In this document: in pieces, positions 1-9,017 of the stretch
How the letters are laid out: each line of letters begins with the position of its first letter
Numbering within the stretch: position 1 is the first letter of the stretch
Origin: Amycolatopsis benzoatilytica AK 16/65
Lineage (GTDB): Bacteria; Actinomycetota; Actinomycetes; Mycobacteriales; Pseudonocardiaceae
Length of the DNA: 64,000 nucleotides
NCBI RefSeq assembly: GCF_000383915.1
Contig: NZ_KB912942.1
Coordinates: 1,958,561-2,022,560 of the forward strand
Direction of reading: 5' to 3'
Notes under the pieces: model-generated
Told to the model about the DNA's origin: nothing
The model's input: the letters and a program-made list of their open reading frames with translations, nothing else
The model's database searches: none
Translations under genes and position numbers: made by a program

Positions 1-812
1 GCCTGAATCCGATGGACTGGTACATGACCTCTGATGCGGAGACCGCGGCGCGTTTCGGGCTGAGCCTGCCGTGCGGGTTCGGCACCGACTATGCCGGGAC
101 CGTGGACGAGGTCGGCGACGACGTGCGCGAGTTCGCGGTCGGGGACCGCGTCTTCGGCGGTGCGCTGTCCCGCGCGGTCGCTGATTACGTTGTGGTGGAA
201 GCGAAGGGGACCATCGCGGAAGGCGGCGAGGCACACCGTACCCCGGACGGCGTCGACGACCGCACCGCCGCCGTTCTGGCTATCGCAGGGTGCACGGCGG
301 CCGCGGCTCTGGCCGTGGTCGACCCGGGCCCGGGCGACACGGTGCTGATCGGCGGCGCGGGAGGCGGGGTCGGCGTGTTCGCCGTCCAGCTCGCGCGCCT
401 CGCTGGCGCGCGGGTGATCGGGACGGGCTCGGCGACGTCGGCCGATGCGCTGCGCGCCCTGGGAGCCGAGCCGGTCGCGTATGGCGATGGCCTGGTCGAC
501 CGGGTCCGTGCGCTGGCTCCGGACGGCGTCACCGCGGCGATGGATCTGCACGGCACGGACACGGTGCAGGCAGCACGCGCGCTGGGTGTGCCGGACGAGC
601 GCATCACCCTGATCGCCGCCCAGGTCGACGGGATCACTCCGGCGAACGGAGCGAACGCGGCCCCGGGCGCCATCGAGGAAATCGCTGGCCTGGTTGCGGC
701 GGGGCGGCTCCGGGTGCCGGTGGCGGCCAGCTTCCCGGTCGAACAGATCCGCGCCGCGGTCGAGCTGCAGGCGGGGCGGCACGTGCACGGGAAGGTCGTC
801 GTCGACCTCTAG
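1..812 (+). CDS. Zinc-less quinone oxidoreductase-like MDR protein (5' truncated)
   Basis: NAD(P)H-dependent reductase of the medium-chain dehydrogenase/reductase superfamily, quinone oxidoreductase type, presumably cytosolic. The reading frame is already open at base 3, reading L-N-P just before the first ATG (position 12). That matches the conserved N-terminal NP(M/V)DW of this family, so the true start lies upstream of the window. Visible motifs are the GROES-like segment GTDYAGTVDEVG and the nucleotide-binding GGAGGGVGVFAVQLA near residues 115-129. No catalytic zinc cysteines are seen. The gene converges on the esterase at 892 and ends just before a strong hairpin. The substrate cannot be inferred. 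Confidence 0.8.
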   Translation, partial: LNPMDWYMTSDAETAARFGLSLPCGFGTDYAGTVDEVGDDVREFAVGDRVFGGALSRAVADYVVVEAKGTIAEGGEAHRTPDGVDDRTAAVLAIAGCTAAAALAVVDPGPGDTVLIGGAGGGVGVFAVQLARLAGARVIGTGSATSADALRALGAEPVAYGDGLVDRVRALAPDGVTAAMDLHGTDTVQAARALGVPDERITLIAAQVDGITPANGANAAPGAIEEIAGLVAAGRLRVPVAASFPVEQIRAAVELQAGRHVHGKVVVDL

Positions 813-845
813 AAAGGCCGGAACGCAAGGCGCGGGACGGGGGAA

Positions 846-876
846 GGCTCCCGGCGGTCACCGACCGCCGGGAGCC
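846..876. terminator. Bidirectional hairpin terminator
   Basis: A perfect 13-bp stem, GGCTCCCGGCGGT pairing with ACCGCCGGGAGCC, encloses a 5-nt loop. It lies between two convergent stop codons (812 and 892), the usual place for a shared rho-independent-like terminator in high-GC actinobacteria, where the U-tract is often absent. Confidence 0.75.
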
Positions 877-891
877 CCCGATTCGCTTCGA

Positions 892-1812
892 TCAGAGGTG
901 TTCGCGCAGGAACGAGGCAGCCGCCTCGCGGATCTCCGCGCTTCGCGGAATCGCAGCCGAGGCCCAGTAGGCGGCATGGACGAGCCCGTCCATGCGCCGG
1001 TGCGTTGCCTCGACGCCCGCGGCGCGGAGTGCTCCGGCAAAGGACTCGCCCTCGTCCCGGAGCGTGTCGTACTCGGTGGTGACCACCAGGGTGGGAGGCA
1101 GTCCGGACAGGTCGTTGCGGTCGAGGGCGAGCCGCGGGTCCGCGGCGTCGTCCGGGCCGGACACGTACTGCGCACCGAACCACTGGAGCGCTTCGAGGTG
1201 GAGCAGATACCCCTCGGCGAACTCGCGGCGCGAGGCGGTCTCCGCCAGTGGAGCCACCAGCGGGTACACCAGCACCTGCGCGCGCACCTCGGGCCCCCCG
1301 TCGTCGCGCGCCCGGATCGCGGCGGAAGCGGCGAGGTTGCCGCCGGCGCTGTCGCCCATCACGCCGATCCTCGTCGGATCGCCGCGGTACGCCGAGATCT
1401 CTTTCGCTGTCCAGAGCAGGGCCTCGTAGACGTCGTCGTGTGCCGAGGGGAACTTGGCCTCGGGCGCGAGCCGGTACGTCGCGGAGACGACGATTGCTTC
1501 GGCGTCGAGTGCCAGCGCTCGGACGGGCTCGTCGACGACGTCGAGGTCACCGGCGACGAACCCGCCGCCGTGGACGTACAGCACGACCGGGAACGGCCCG
1601 TCGCCCGGCGGGACGTAGATCCGGGCCCGGTGCTCCCGGCCGGGTCCGTAGGACACGTCGCTGGTGCGGACGGAGCCGCGCTTGGGCAGCTGCAGGCCGG
1701 TGAAGGACGCGATCGCTTCGCGGGTGGCGTCGACGCCGAGCTTCTCGAAGGACTGGAAGCCCTGGGCGCCGAGTCCGTCGATCAGCGTCTTGACCGCGGG
1801 GTCGAGCGGCAT
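892..1812 (-). CDS. Alpha/beta hydrolase, HSL-family esterase
   Basis: 306-aa serine esterase of the hormone-sensitive lipase family. The oxyanion-hole motif HGGGF (near residue 80) and the nucleophile motif GDSAGG (near residue 153) are intact. A C-terminal histidine context (DGLVHAAYW) can supply the catalytic base. The gene starts 13 bp downstream of the Baeyer-Villiger monooxygenase stop, so the two form an operon. The pairing is classical: the monooxygenase turns a ketone into an ester or lactone and the esterase cleaves it to acid and alcohol. The actual substrate is unknown. Confidence 0.88.
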   Translation of the reverse strand: MPLDPAVKTLIDGLGAQGFQSFEKLGVDATREAIASFTGLQLPKRGSVRTSDVSYGPGREHRARIYVPPGDGPFPVVLYVHGGGFVAGDLDVVDEPVRALALDAEAIVVSATYRLAPEAKFPSAHDDVYEALLWTAKEISAYRGDPTRIGVMGDSAGGNLAASAAIRARDDGGPEVRAQVLVYPLVAPLAETASRREFAEGYLLHLEALQWFGAQYVSGPDDAADPRLALDRNDLSGLPPTLVVTTEYDTLRDEGESFAGALRAAGVEATHRRMDGLVHAAYWASAAIPRSAEIREAAASFLREHL

Positions 1813-1825
1813 GGTGGTGCTCCTC

Positions 1826-3469
1826 TCAGGCTTGCGCGAACTCGCGCTCGGCGGACGACAGGGCGAAACCCTCGTAACCGGCGGCGACCACTTCGTCGCA
1901 CTTGGCCCGGTAGGCCGGGGCGCCGCCGAGGTAGACCAGGACGCGGCGGGGCTTGCCGGGGATGTTGTGGCCCATGTACCAGGACGTCGGCGAATCCGGC
2001 AGGAGCGTGGCCTGCGCGAGCTCGTTCGTGTGCGCCACCCACGCCTGCTCGGCCTCGGCGGTGGGTTCGATGACGTCCAGGCCGCTGGTGCGCAGGTGGT
2101 CGATCGCCGCGGCCGAGAAGTCGATGTGGTCCTCGATCGCCAACGGCATGTTGTAGAGCACCGAAGGGCTCTGCGGGCCGGTGATCATGAACAGGTTGGG
2201 GAACCCGGCGGCCATCAGGCCGAGGTAGGTCTGCGGGCCGTCGGCCCAGTGGTCGGCGAGGCGGCGCCCGCCGCGGCCGGTGATGTTCAGCGCCAGCAAC
2301 GGTCCGGTGCAGGCGTCGAAGCCGGTGGCGAGGATCAGCGTGTCGAAGGCGTGCCGAGTGCCGTCAGTCAGGAGGACACCGTGGGCGGTGACGGCCGCGA
2401 TCGGGTTGTCCTTCACATCGACCAGCTCGACGTTCGGCCGGTTGTATGCCTCGTAGTAGTCGGTTTCCAGTGGCGGCCGCTTGGTGCCGTAGGGGTAGCC
2501 CTCGGGTGCCAGCAGGTCGGCGACGCGCTGGTCGCGGACGCGTTCGTGGATGCGCTCGCGGATGTATCCGGCGAGGGTGTCGTTGGCGGCCCGGTCGAAC
2601 AGGATGTCGCCGAAGGAATCGATGAACAGCCGGAACCCGCCGCGATTCCAGCGGTCGTCGAACACCGCTCGCCGCGCTTCGGGCGAGACCGCCAGAGCCG
2701 AGGGTTCCACGTCGGAGTAGGGCACGCCGAGGAAGTGGTTGCGCGACGCGGCGCGGATCGCGCCGTAGTCGGCCTTCTCGGCGCTCTCCTCGTCCGGCCG
2801 GGTCGGGTAGTTGCCGATCGGCGTCGCGTAGTTCGGCGTGCGCTGCAGCACGGTCAGATGCCCGGCGGTTTTGGCGATCTCGCTGATGGCCTGGATGCCC
2901 GACGAGCCCACCCCGATGATGCCGACGCGTTTCCCCTCGAACGACACCGGTTCGTGCGGCCAGTTCCCGGTCATCAGGATCTCGCCGGCGAAGTCTTCGA
3001 CTCCGGGGAAATCGGGCTTTTTCGGGACCGACAGCGTGCCGGCGCCGGAGACGACGAAGCGGGCGCGGTGGCGTTCGCCGGTGTCGGTGGTGGCGGTCCA
3101 CATCGCCGCGGCCTCGTCCCAGGTCAGACTGGTGACCCGGGTGCGGAACCGGATGCTCCGCCGCAGGTCGAACCGGTCGGCCACGTGCTCGAGGTAGGCC
3201 AGGATCTCCGGTTGCGCCGGGTAGCGTTCGGTCCAGTGCCAGTCCTGCTGCAGTTCGTCGTCGAACGAGTAGGAGTAGTGCACGCTCTCGATGTCCACCC
3301 GGGCGCCGGGGTAGCGGTTCCAATACCAGGTTCCGCCGACTCCGTCGCCGGCTTCGAAGGCGATGACCCGCAGGTTTCGCTCGGTGCGCAGGGTGTGGAT
3401 CGCGTACAGGCCGGCGAAGCCGGCGCCGACGACGAGGACGTCGTGTGTGGTCGGTTCAGAGGGCACCAC
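1826..3469 (-). CDS. Baeyer-Villiger-type flavoprotein monooxygenase
   Basis: About 547 aa. FAD/NADPH monooxygenase predicted to insert oxygen next to a ketone carbonyl. The first Rossmann motif GAGFAG is at residues 15-20, followed by the BVMO signature GGTWYWNRYPGARVD. The second Rossmann motif GVGSSG is near 186-191, and the TKRPP..YYEAYNRPNV segment matches cyclohexanone monooxygenase-like enzymes. The fingerprint FxGxxxHxxxWP reads FAGEILMTGNWP at residues 160-171, so methionine (166) replaces the usual histidine. I chose the GTG at 3469 because AAGGAGG lies 7 nt upstream; longer open frames on this strand lack that signal. Partner esterase follows; a LAL regulator is divergent. Confidence 0.88.
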   Translation of the reverse strand: MVPSEPTTHDVLVVGAGFAGLYAIHTLRTERNLRVIAFEAGDGVGGTWYWNRYPGARVDIESVHYSYSFDDELQQDWHWTERYPAQPEILAYLEHVADRFDLRRSIRFRTRVTSLTWDEAAAMWTATTDTGERHRARFVVSGAGTLSVPKKPDFPGVEDFAGEILMTGNWPHEPVSFEGKRVGIIGVGSSGIQAISEIAKTAGHLTVLQRTPNYATPIGNYPTRPDEESAEKADYGAIRAASRNHFLGVPYSDVEPSALAVSPEARRAVFDDRWNRGGFRLFIDSFGDILFDRAANDTLAGYIRERIHERVRDQRVADLLAPEGYPYGTKRPPLETDYYEAYNRPNVELVDVKDNPIAAVTAHGVLLTDGTRHAFDTLILATGFDACTGPLLALNITGRGGRRLADHWADGPQTYLGLMAAGFPNLFMITGPQSPSVLYNMPLAIEDHIDFSAAAIDHLRTSGLDVIEPTAEAEQAWVAHTNELAQATLLPDSPTSWYMGHNIPGKPRRVLVYLGGAPAYRAKCDEVVAAGYEGFALSSAEREFAQA

Positions 3470-3634
3470 GGTCCAGCCTCCTTGATGGTCGGGTGTGCTC
3501 GCGGCTACAGCGTGTCCCCGGCGCGGGCCGGCCGGGCAGGGTGACCTCACCCCATTCGCCACCCCATCGACCAGGCCGCCTCCACCCGCGTGCTCTAACG
3601 TGGGCCGAACTGGTGACCGGGACCCGGAGGCGTC

Positions 3635-5989
3635 ATGGACGACGAAGCCGAGCGCAGGCAGCGCCACCCCGCAGGGCCATTGACCAGTTTTGTCGGCCGC
3701 CGCCGGACCATGGCACTGCTCGAGTCCGAGGTGCGTGCCTGCCGGCTGGTGTCGGTTACCGGCCCGGGCGGGGTCGGCAAGACGCGCACCGCGCTCACCG
3801 CAGCCGAACGAGCGCGGTTCTCCGGCGGGACCCGTGTGGTGGAGCTGGCCAGCGTCACGCACCCGGCGCAGGTGGCGTCGGCGGTGGCGACCGCGCTGGG
3901 GGTGCCCGACCAGTCCAACCGGGACGCCACCGATCGCGTCATCGGCCATCTTGCCGGCGCGGACGCGTTGCTGGTGCTGGACAACTGCGAGCATGTCCTC
4001 GAAGCCGCGGCGACGCTGGTGCTGAGGTTGCTGGACGCCTTGCCGGGCTTGCGCGTCCTCGCCACCAGCCGGGAACCGCTCGGCATCCGCGGCGAGCGGG
4101 TGCACCTGCTCGCCCCGCTCGCCGTCCCCGAGGAAAGCGATGCGTCCGGCGCCGGTGCGCTCGACCACGTCCCAGCCGTCCAGCTGCTGCTCGACCGTGC
4201 TCAGGACGTCTTGCCCGGATTCACCGTCACCGCGGAGAACCGCGCGGCGGTCGTGGCGTTGTGCCGGCGCCTGGACGGATTGCCGCTGGCGATCGAACTG
4301 GCCGCGGTCCGGCTGCGTTCGCTGTCGGTATCCCAGATCGTCGCACGTCTCGACCGGCGCTTCTCCCTGCTGGCCGGACACGCTCCCGGCGCCGATCCGC
4401 GGCAGCGGTCGCTGCGCGCGCTGATCGACTGGAGTCACGACCTCTGCGGTCCGGACGAGCGGCTGCTGTGGCAGCGCATGAGCGTTTTCCCGGCCGCGGT
4501 CGACCTGGAAACCGCCGAGCGAGTGTGCGGATTCGGCGAGCTGGACGGCGAGCGGTTGTTCGACGCCTTGGACGGTCTCGTCGGCAAGTCCGTCGTGGTC
4601 GCCGACCGGCGCGGCGAGCAGGTGCGCTACCGCCAGTTCGTGACCTTGCGCGAGTACGGCGCCGAGCTTCTCGAGTCCGCCGGCGAGGCGGACCTGCTGC
4701 GCCGCCGTCATCGCGACCACTTCACCGCCCGTGCCGCCCTGTGCGTGCGGCGTTGGTGCGGTCCCGACCAGGCCAGTGACCTGAGCCGGCTCCGCGAGGA
4801 CGACGCCCACCTGCTCGCCGCGCTGGCGTGGTCCGCCGAAACCCCCGGCGAAGCTCCAGCCGGCGCCCGGCTCGCCTGCCTGCTGCGCTATCACTGGATC
4901 GCCGGCGGCTTTCTCAGCAACGGCCGCCGCTGGCTGGAGCGGTTGCTGCCGCTGCTCGAGCCCGGCACCGCCGACCGCGGCGAAGCCCTCTGGGCCACCG
5001 CGTGGGTCGCGCTCATCCAGGGCGACCGCGCGGTCGCCGGGTCGTACCTCGACGAGTGCGCGGCCATCGCCGACTCCCTGAACGACCGGAATCTGCGGGG
5101 ACACGTCCGGCTTTGGCGGGCACTGCTCAACCTCTTCGCCGGAGAGCTGGACGCGGCGGTCTCGCTGTATCAGGAAGCCATCGAGATCCACCAGGCGACT
5201 GGCGACACCGGCCTGGTCCTCACCGCGTCATTCCAGCTGGCGATGGCCCAGGCATACGCCGGAAGGCCCGAAGAAGCACTGGCGACCTGCTCGTCGGTCA
5301 TAGCGCGGGCATCGGCGGTGGGGGAGCGGTGGAATCGCGCGTACGCCCATTGGGCGGCCGCGATCAGCCACCTGCACCTTGGTCAGGTGACCGAGGCGAG
5401 GACGGCGATCACCGCCGCGATGCGCATCGAGCAGGACTTCCGCGACGGCGTCTGTACCGCGTTGTGCACCGAGATCAGCGCGTGGGTGGCGGCGTCTTCC
5501 GGGCACGCCGCTGATGCGGCGGCCCTGGAGGGCGTCGCGGCGTCGGTCTGGAGCCGTCTCGGCACGTCGCTGCGGGCGTTCGGTCCGCATGCGACGGAAG
5601 ACGGGCGCACCCATGCCCGCCGGGTGGACGAGCAGCTCGGTCCGGCGGCAGCGGCGATTCGTCAGGAGTATGCCCAGATCGCCTTGTCCGACGCGGTGCG
5701 AATCGGACTGGATCTGGTCATCCGGCAGAGCGGGAAAGCGGTACCGAGCCGGCCGGCCGCGGCCGGCGTCCGGACAGTGCCCGATTCCGTGCTGACGTCG
5801 AGGGAAACGGAGATCGCGGTGTTGATCGCGCGAGGGCACACCAACAAAGCGATCGCCGAGCAGCTGACGATCTCGCCCCGCACTGTCGACGGGCACGTCG
5901 AACGGATCCTGCGCAAGCTCGACTGTGCCTCGCGGTCCCAGATCGCTTCCTGGGTGACGGCTGCGGGCGTGAAGTCTCCGGCGCGGTAG
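3635..5989 (+). CDS. Large ATP-binding LuxR-family (LAL-type) transcriptional regulator
   Basis: 784 aa. An N-terminal STAND/AAA-type ATPase carries a Walker A motif, GPGGVGKTRTA, near residues 43-53, and a Walker B-like stretch (ALLVLDNCEH) near 110-120. A helical, TPR-like middle section spans roughly 350-650. A C-terminal LuxR helix-turn-helix covers about residues 715-775 and includes LTSRETEIAVLIARGHTNKAIA. Such proteins activate transcription after ligand or inducer binding. The gene is divergent from the BVMO-esterase operon, with about 165 bp between starts, so that operon is the obvious target. The ATG at 3635 follows a GGAGG-type ribosome site. Confidence 0.9.
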   Translation: MDDEAERRQRHPAGPLTSFVGRRRTMALLESEVRACRLVSVTGPGGVGKTRTALTAAERARFSGGTRVVELASVTHPAQVASAVATALGVPDQSNRDATDRVIGHLAGADALLVLDNCEHVLEAAATLVLRLLDALPGLRVLATSREPLGIRGERVHLLAPLAVPEESDASGAGALDHVPAVQLLLDRAQDVLPGFTVTAENRAAVVALCRRLDGLPLAIELAAVRLRSLSVSQIVARLDRRFSLLAGHAPGADPRQRSLRALIDWSHDLCGPDERLLWQRMSVFPAAVDLETAERVCGFGELDGERLFDALDGLVGKSVVVADRRGEQVRYRQFVTLREYGAELLESAGEADLLRRRHRDHFTARAALCVRRWCGPDQASDLSRLREDDAHLLAALAWSAETPGEAPAGARLACLLRYHWIAGGFLSNGRRWLERLLPLLEPGTADRGEALWATAWVALIQGDRAVAGSYLDECAAIADSLNDRNLRGHVRLWRALLNLFAGELDAAVSLYQEAIEIHQATGDTGLVLTASFQLAMAQAYAGRPEEALATCSSVIARASAVGERWNRAYAHWAAAISHLHLGQVTEARTAITAAMRIEQDFRDGVCTALCTEISAWVAASSGHAADAAALEGVAASVWSRLGTSLRAFGPHATEDGRTHARRVDEQLGPAAAAIRQEYAQIALSDAVRIGLDLVIRQSGKAVPSRPAAAGVRTVPDSVLTSRETEIAVLIARGHTNKAIAEQLTISPRTVDGHVERILRKLDCASRSQIASWVTAAGVKSPAR

Positions 5990-6106
5990 GCCGAGCCGCC
6001 ACGGCACGTCGGCGGCGTCGTTTGCCGGACCTGCCGCGCAGGCTTCGAAACCGCGGCCGTGCGCGTCGGATGCGGATCCGGCGGGGAACGGTGTGCCCGG
6101 GATGGC

Positions 6107-7264
6107 TCAGGACGCGTCGAGGAGCCCGGGCAGTGCTCGGGCGAGGTTGCGTTCGTGGATCTGCGAGGTGCCCTCGTAAATCCGCAGTGCGCGCACGTCC
6201 CGCCACATCCGCGGCACCGGGCCGTCTCCGGCGATTCCTTCTCCGCCAAGGATTTGCACGGCTCGATCGGCCACTTCGGACGCCATCTCGGTGCAGTAGA
6301 GCTTCGCGGCGGAGATCCGTTCGCGAGGCGGCGCGCCGCGGTCGAATTCGCGGGCGCAGTCAAGGACTAGGGCGCGTCCGGCTTCCAGTTCGGCGTAGCT
6401 GCGGCCCAGCATGGCCTGGATCGCGCCGAACTCGGCGATCGGCTGGCCGAACTGGGTGCGCCGCGCGGCGTGCCGGCTGGCTTCGGCCAGCAGCCGGGTG
6501 GCTTGTCCGACCGCGGTGGCCGCGACGTGGGTGCGTGCGTGGTTGATGCCGCGCAGGGCTTGCCGTAGTCCGTCGCCTTCCTCTCCGCCGAGAAGCGCTT
6601 CCGAGCCGACCCGCACGTCGTTCAGTTCGATTTCGGCGATGGGGCCTTCGGCGTGCCCGTTCATCGCGGCGGGCAGCCGGGTGCGCACTCCGGGAGCGGT
6701 CCGGTCCACGAAGAACGCCGAAAGCGCCGTCTGGTCGTCGCCGGTGCGGGCGAAGACCAGCAGGACGTCGGCCCACGCGCCGTTGGTGATGTACCGCTTG
6801 CGTCCATTGAGGACATATCCGTCGCCGGTCCGGCGGGCGGTGGTGCGCACCGCGGTGGCATCGGAGCCGGCGTCGTCCTCGGTGAGCGCGAACGCGGCCA
6901 CGCACGAGCCGTTGGCCATCGCTTCGAGGTAGCGTCGCCGCTGCCGGTCGGTGCCGTGGGCGAGCAAGGCTTGCGACACCAGGCCGATGGTCGTCGAGAA
7001 CCGGGACCGGTAGACGACCGACGCCCGGGTGAATTCGAAGGTGAGCCGGACTTGCTGCGCCACCGTCCAGCCGAGGCCGCCGTATTCGCGGGGCAACGTC
7101 ATTCCGCACAGGCCCAGCTCGGCCATCCGGGCTACCAGCCGGTCCGGCACCGAACCGGCCCGGACCATGGCCACCTCGTTCGAGACGAGTTCTTCATTGG
7201 TGAATTCGCGGATCCGCTGGAGGTAGTCCGCGAAGGACAGCGCGCGGATTTCGGCCGAGATCAA
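6107..7264 (-). CDS. Acyl-CoA dehydrogenase
   Basis: 385 aa, usual length for the family. FAD-dependent alpha,beta-desaturation of an acyl-CoA thioester. Visible are the FAD/substrate segment ALTEDDAGSDATAV, the YITNGAWAD segment, and the C-terminal RIYEGTSQIHERNLAR block, whose glutamate is the expected catalytic base. It is the last gene of a co-directional run beginning at the solute-binding protein (13770), with only 15 bp separating it from the Nudix gene. It is therefore likely expressed with the importer and acts on the imported acid once that is a CoA ester. Substrate unknown. Confidence 0.9.
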   Translation of the reverse strand: MISAEIRALSFADYLQRIREFTNEELVSNEVAMVRAGSVPDRLVARMAELGLCGMTLPREYGGLGWTVAQQVRLTFEFTRASVVYRSRFSTTIGLVSQALLAHGTDRQRRRYLEAMANGSCVAAFALTEDDAGSDATAVRTTARRTGDGYVLNGRKRYITNGAWADVLLVFARTGDDQTALSAFFVDRTAPGVRTRLPAAMNGHAEGPIAEIELNDVRVGSEALLGGEEGDGLRQALRGINHARTHVAATAVGQATRLLAEASRHAARRTQFGQPIAEFGAIQAMLGRSYAELEAGRALVLDCAREFDRGAPPRERISAAKLYCTEMASEVADRAVQILGGEGIAGDGPVPRMWRDVRALRIYEGTSQIHERNLARALPGLLDAS

Positions 7265-7279
7265 GGCTTTGTCGCTTTC

Positions 7280-8140
7280 TCAGCGCAGGACGCTGTGCAG
7301 GTGCTCGCGGAGAAAGTCGGGTTCCGCGACTGGTTCGCCGAGGCCGTCGACGTAGAACGCGATGTCGTCGCCGTCGGCCTCGGCCCGCACGATGCGGGGT
7401 TCGCCGGAGGGAGGAGCGGCCGCGAGGACGTCCGCGACGCTGCTGTGGCGGGCAACAAGGCGCAGCGCGTCCGCCGTGGCGAGCATCATCGGCATGGTGC
7501 CGCGCATCCGGCCGTGTAGCGCCTCCGCCGGCGTCACCCAGCACGAGGTGTCGTTTTCTTCGCGGAAGTCGCGGCACTGTGCGTGCTCCGGCAGCGCTGC
7601 CACGAAGAATCGGGTGTCGTAGCGCCGAGGCGAGAACTCCGGGGTGATCCAGCGGCCGGCCGGTCGCAACAAGTCGCTGCGCAGCTTGAGACCCCTCGCC
7701 GCCAGCAGTTCGTCCAGGCTCAGCTCATGGCCGACCAGCCGAGTGCGATCGTGCTCCCACGCCGCGCCCTCGACAGCGGCGACCTGCTCGCCGTCGGCTC
7801 CGGCATACAACACCCCGGACTCTTCGAAGGTCTCCCGAATCGCGGCACCCACCAGCGCGGCGGCCAGTTCTCCGGTGGCGCCCAGCGGTGCCGCCCACTC
7901 CGCCGGCGACGGCCCCGACCAGCGTCCGGGCCCGACCGGGTCGCGAGCGTCGACCGAGCCGCCGGGAAAGACGAACATGCCGGGGCCGAAGGCCATTTTC
8001 CGGTGCCGGCGCATCATGAACGCCTCGGGACCGCGATCGCCGTCGCGCAGGATCAGCACCGTCGAGGCAGCGCGGGGGACCGCCGGCGCCGGCGACTCGG
8101 CCAGGTACCGGCGAGCCAGCTCTTTCCTGTCGTTCTCCAC
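7280..8140 (-). CDS. NUDIX hydrolase, NUDT19-like (CoA/acyl-CoA diphosphatase type)
   Basis: About 286 aa. A divergent Nudix box contains REtfEEsGV (RETFEESGV near residue 100). The spacing of the upstream glutamate is atypical, as in NUDT19/RP2p-like proteins. Other family hallmarks are the N-terminal FMMRRHRKMAFGPGMFVFPGG and the downstream WITPE...RRYDTRFFVAALP. NUDT19-like enzymes hydrolyse CoA or acyl-CoA to 3',5'-ADP and acyl-phosphopantetheine; that role here, recycling dead-end CoA esters of the pathway, is inference. GTG at 8140 was chosen because GGGAG sits about 7 nt upstream; the longer frame has no such site. Confidence 0.82.
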   Translation of the reverse strand: MENDRKELARRYLAESPAPAVPRAASTVLILRDGDRGPEAFMMRRHRKMAFGPGMFVFPGGSVDARDPVGPGRWSGPSPAEWAAPLGATGELAAALVGAAIRETFEESGVLYAGADGEQVAAVEGAAWEHDRTRLVGHELSLDELLAARGLKLRSDLLRPAGRWITPEFSPRRYDTRFFVAALPEHAQCRDFREENDTSCWVTPAEALHGRMRGTMPMMLATADALRLVARHSSVADVLAAAPPSGEPRIVRAEADGDDIAFYVDGLGEPVAEPDFLREHLHSVLR

Positions 8141-8183
8141 AAACCCGCTCCCTGCCGTTCGATTCCCGGTGATGGCGGCGGCG

Positions 8184-8939
8184 TCAGCCGGCGGCGGCCG
8201 CCGAGCGACGCGGCAAGTGCTCGAGGTCGAGGCCGATCGCACGGGCCCATACCTGGGTGAGCGTCTCGACGACGTCTTCGAGTTCGTAGCTGTCGTTCTC
8301 CGTCATGACGATGTTCATGTAGGCGAAGTTGTGCAGCATCGACACGATGGCCTCGGCGGTGATCTCGGCGTGCATGCCCGGATCGGCCAGTCCTTGGTCC
8401 TGCAGCCGCTGGATGCCGTGCAGAATGCGGTCGCGAAAGTCCTTGCGGATCTCCAGCCGGTGTTCGCGCATCTTGTCGTCGAGGGTGGCGACCTGCTCGA
8501 CGATGCGGGTCCAGCGGCTGTTGGCGTGGATGTCGGCGAAGTACTGCCGCAGGGTGTAGGCGAAGCGGTCGGCCACGGTGCCCTCGACGTCCGCGGGCAC
8601 GGTGGTGGTCTGCTGCCGGTTGGCGGAGGTGCGGTCGACGAGCGCGTAGAAGATGTCTTCCTTGCTCTTGAAGTAGATGTAGAAGGTGCCGTGCGCCGCG
8701 CTCGCCTCGGCGCAGATGTCGCTGACGTTGGTGTCGAGAAAACCGCGCGTTTCGAACACGGCGCGGGCGGCGGCCAGCAGCCGCTCGCGGGTAGCGCGGC
8801 CGCGTTTCGTGCCCGGCTCCGACCTGAGCGATTCGGACATCGGTTCGAGCGTGCGCGGCTCGGGCGCAGGACGCTGCGACGCGCCCGCCGCCTTGCCGGC
8901 GGCGGCGCGTTTCGCGGGCGCCTTCTTCTGCGTGGCCAT
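8184..8939 (-). CDS. TetR-family transcriptional regulator with Lys/Ala-rich N-terminal tail
   Basis: 251 aa. The TetR helix-turn-helix lies at about residues 48-95 (TRERLLAAARAVFETRGF ... GTFYIYFKSKEDIFYAL). It is preceded by an unusual basic, alanine-rich tail (KKAPAKRAAAGKAAG, residues 5-19) resembling histone-like low-complexity arms. The C-terminal ligand domain is typical in length. It is encoded inside the importer operon, between livF and the Nudix gene, and that operon starts at a copy of the four-site 32-bp element. It is the best candidate regulator of those sites, with autoregulation. The ATG at 8939 has an AAAGGA site upstream. Confidence 0.88.
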   Translation of the reverse strand: MATQKKAPAKRAAAGKAAGASQRPAPEPRTLEPMSESLRSEPGTKRGRATRERLLAAARAVFETRGFLDTNVSDICAEASAAHGTFYIYFKSKEDIFYALVDRTSANRQQTTTVPADVEGTVADRFAYTLRQYFADIHANSRWTRIVEQVATLDDKMREHRLEIRKDFRDRILHGIQRLQDQGLADPGMHAEITAEAIVSMLHNFAYMNIVMTENDSYELEDVVETLTQVWARAIGLDLEHLPRRSAAAAG

Positions 8940-9017
8940 CGTGAAGCGGTCCTTTCCTGTTTCCTGCGCGCGGGGCCCGAGGCACTGGACTGGCCCGGCC
9001 CCCACGATATCGGCGCC

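Noticed and set aside
1664..3544. A long plus-strand open frame antisense to the BVMO, and similar long frames elsewhere (for example 14208-16406 and 14897-18271)
   Set aside because: They are shadows of real genes on the other strand, caused by very high GC. Translations are rich in Arg, Gly and Pro and have no domains.
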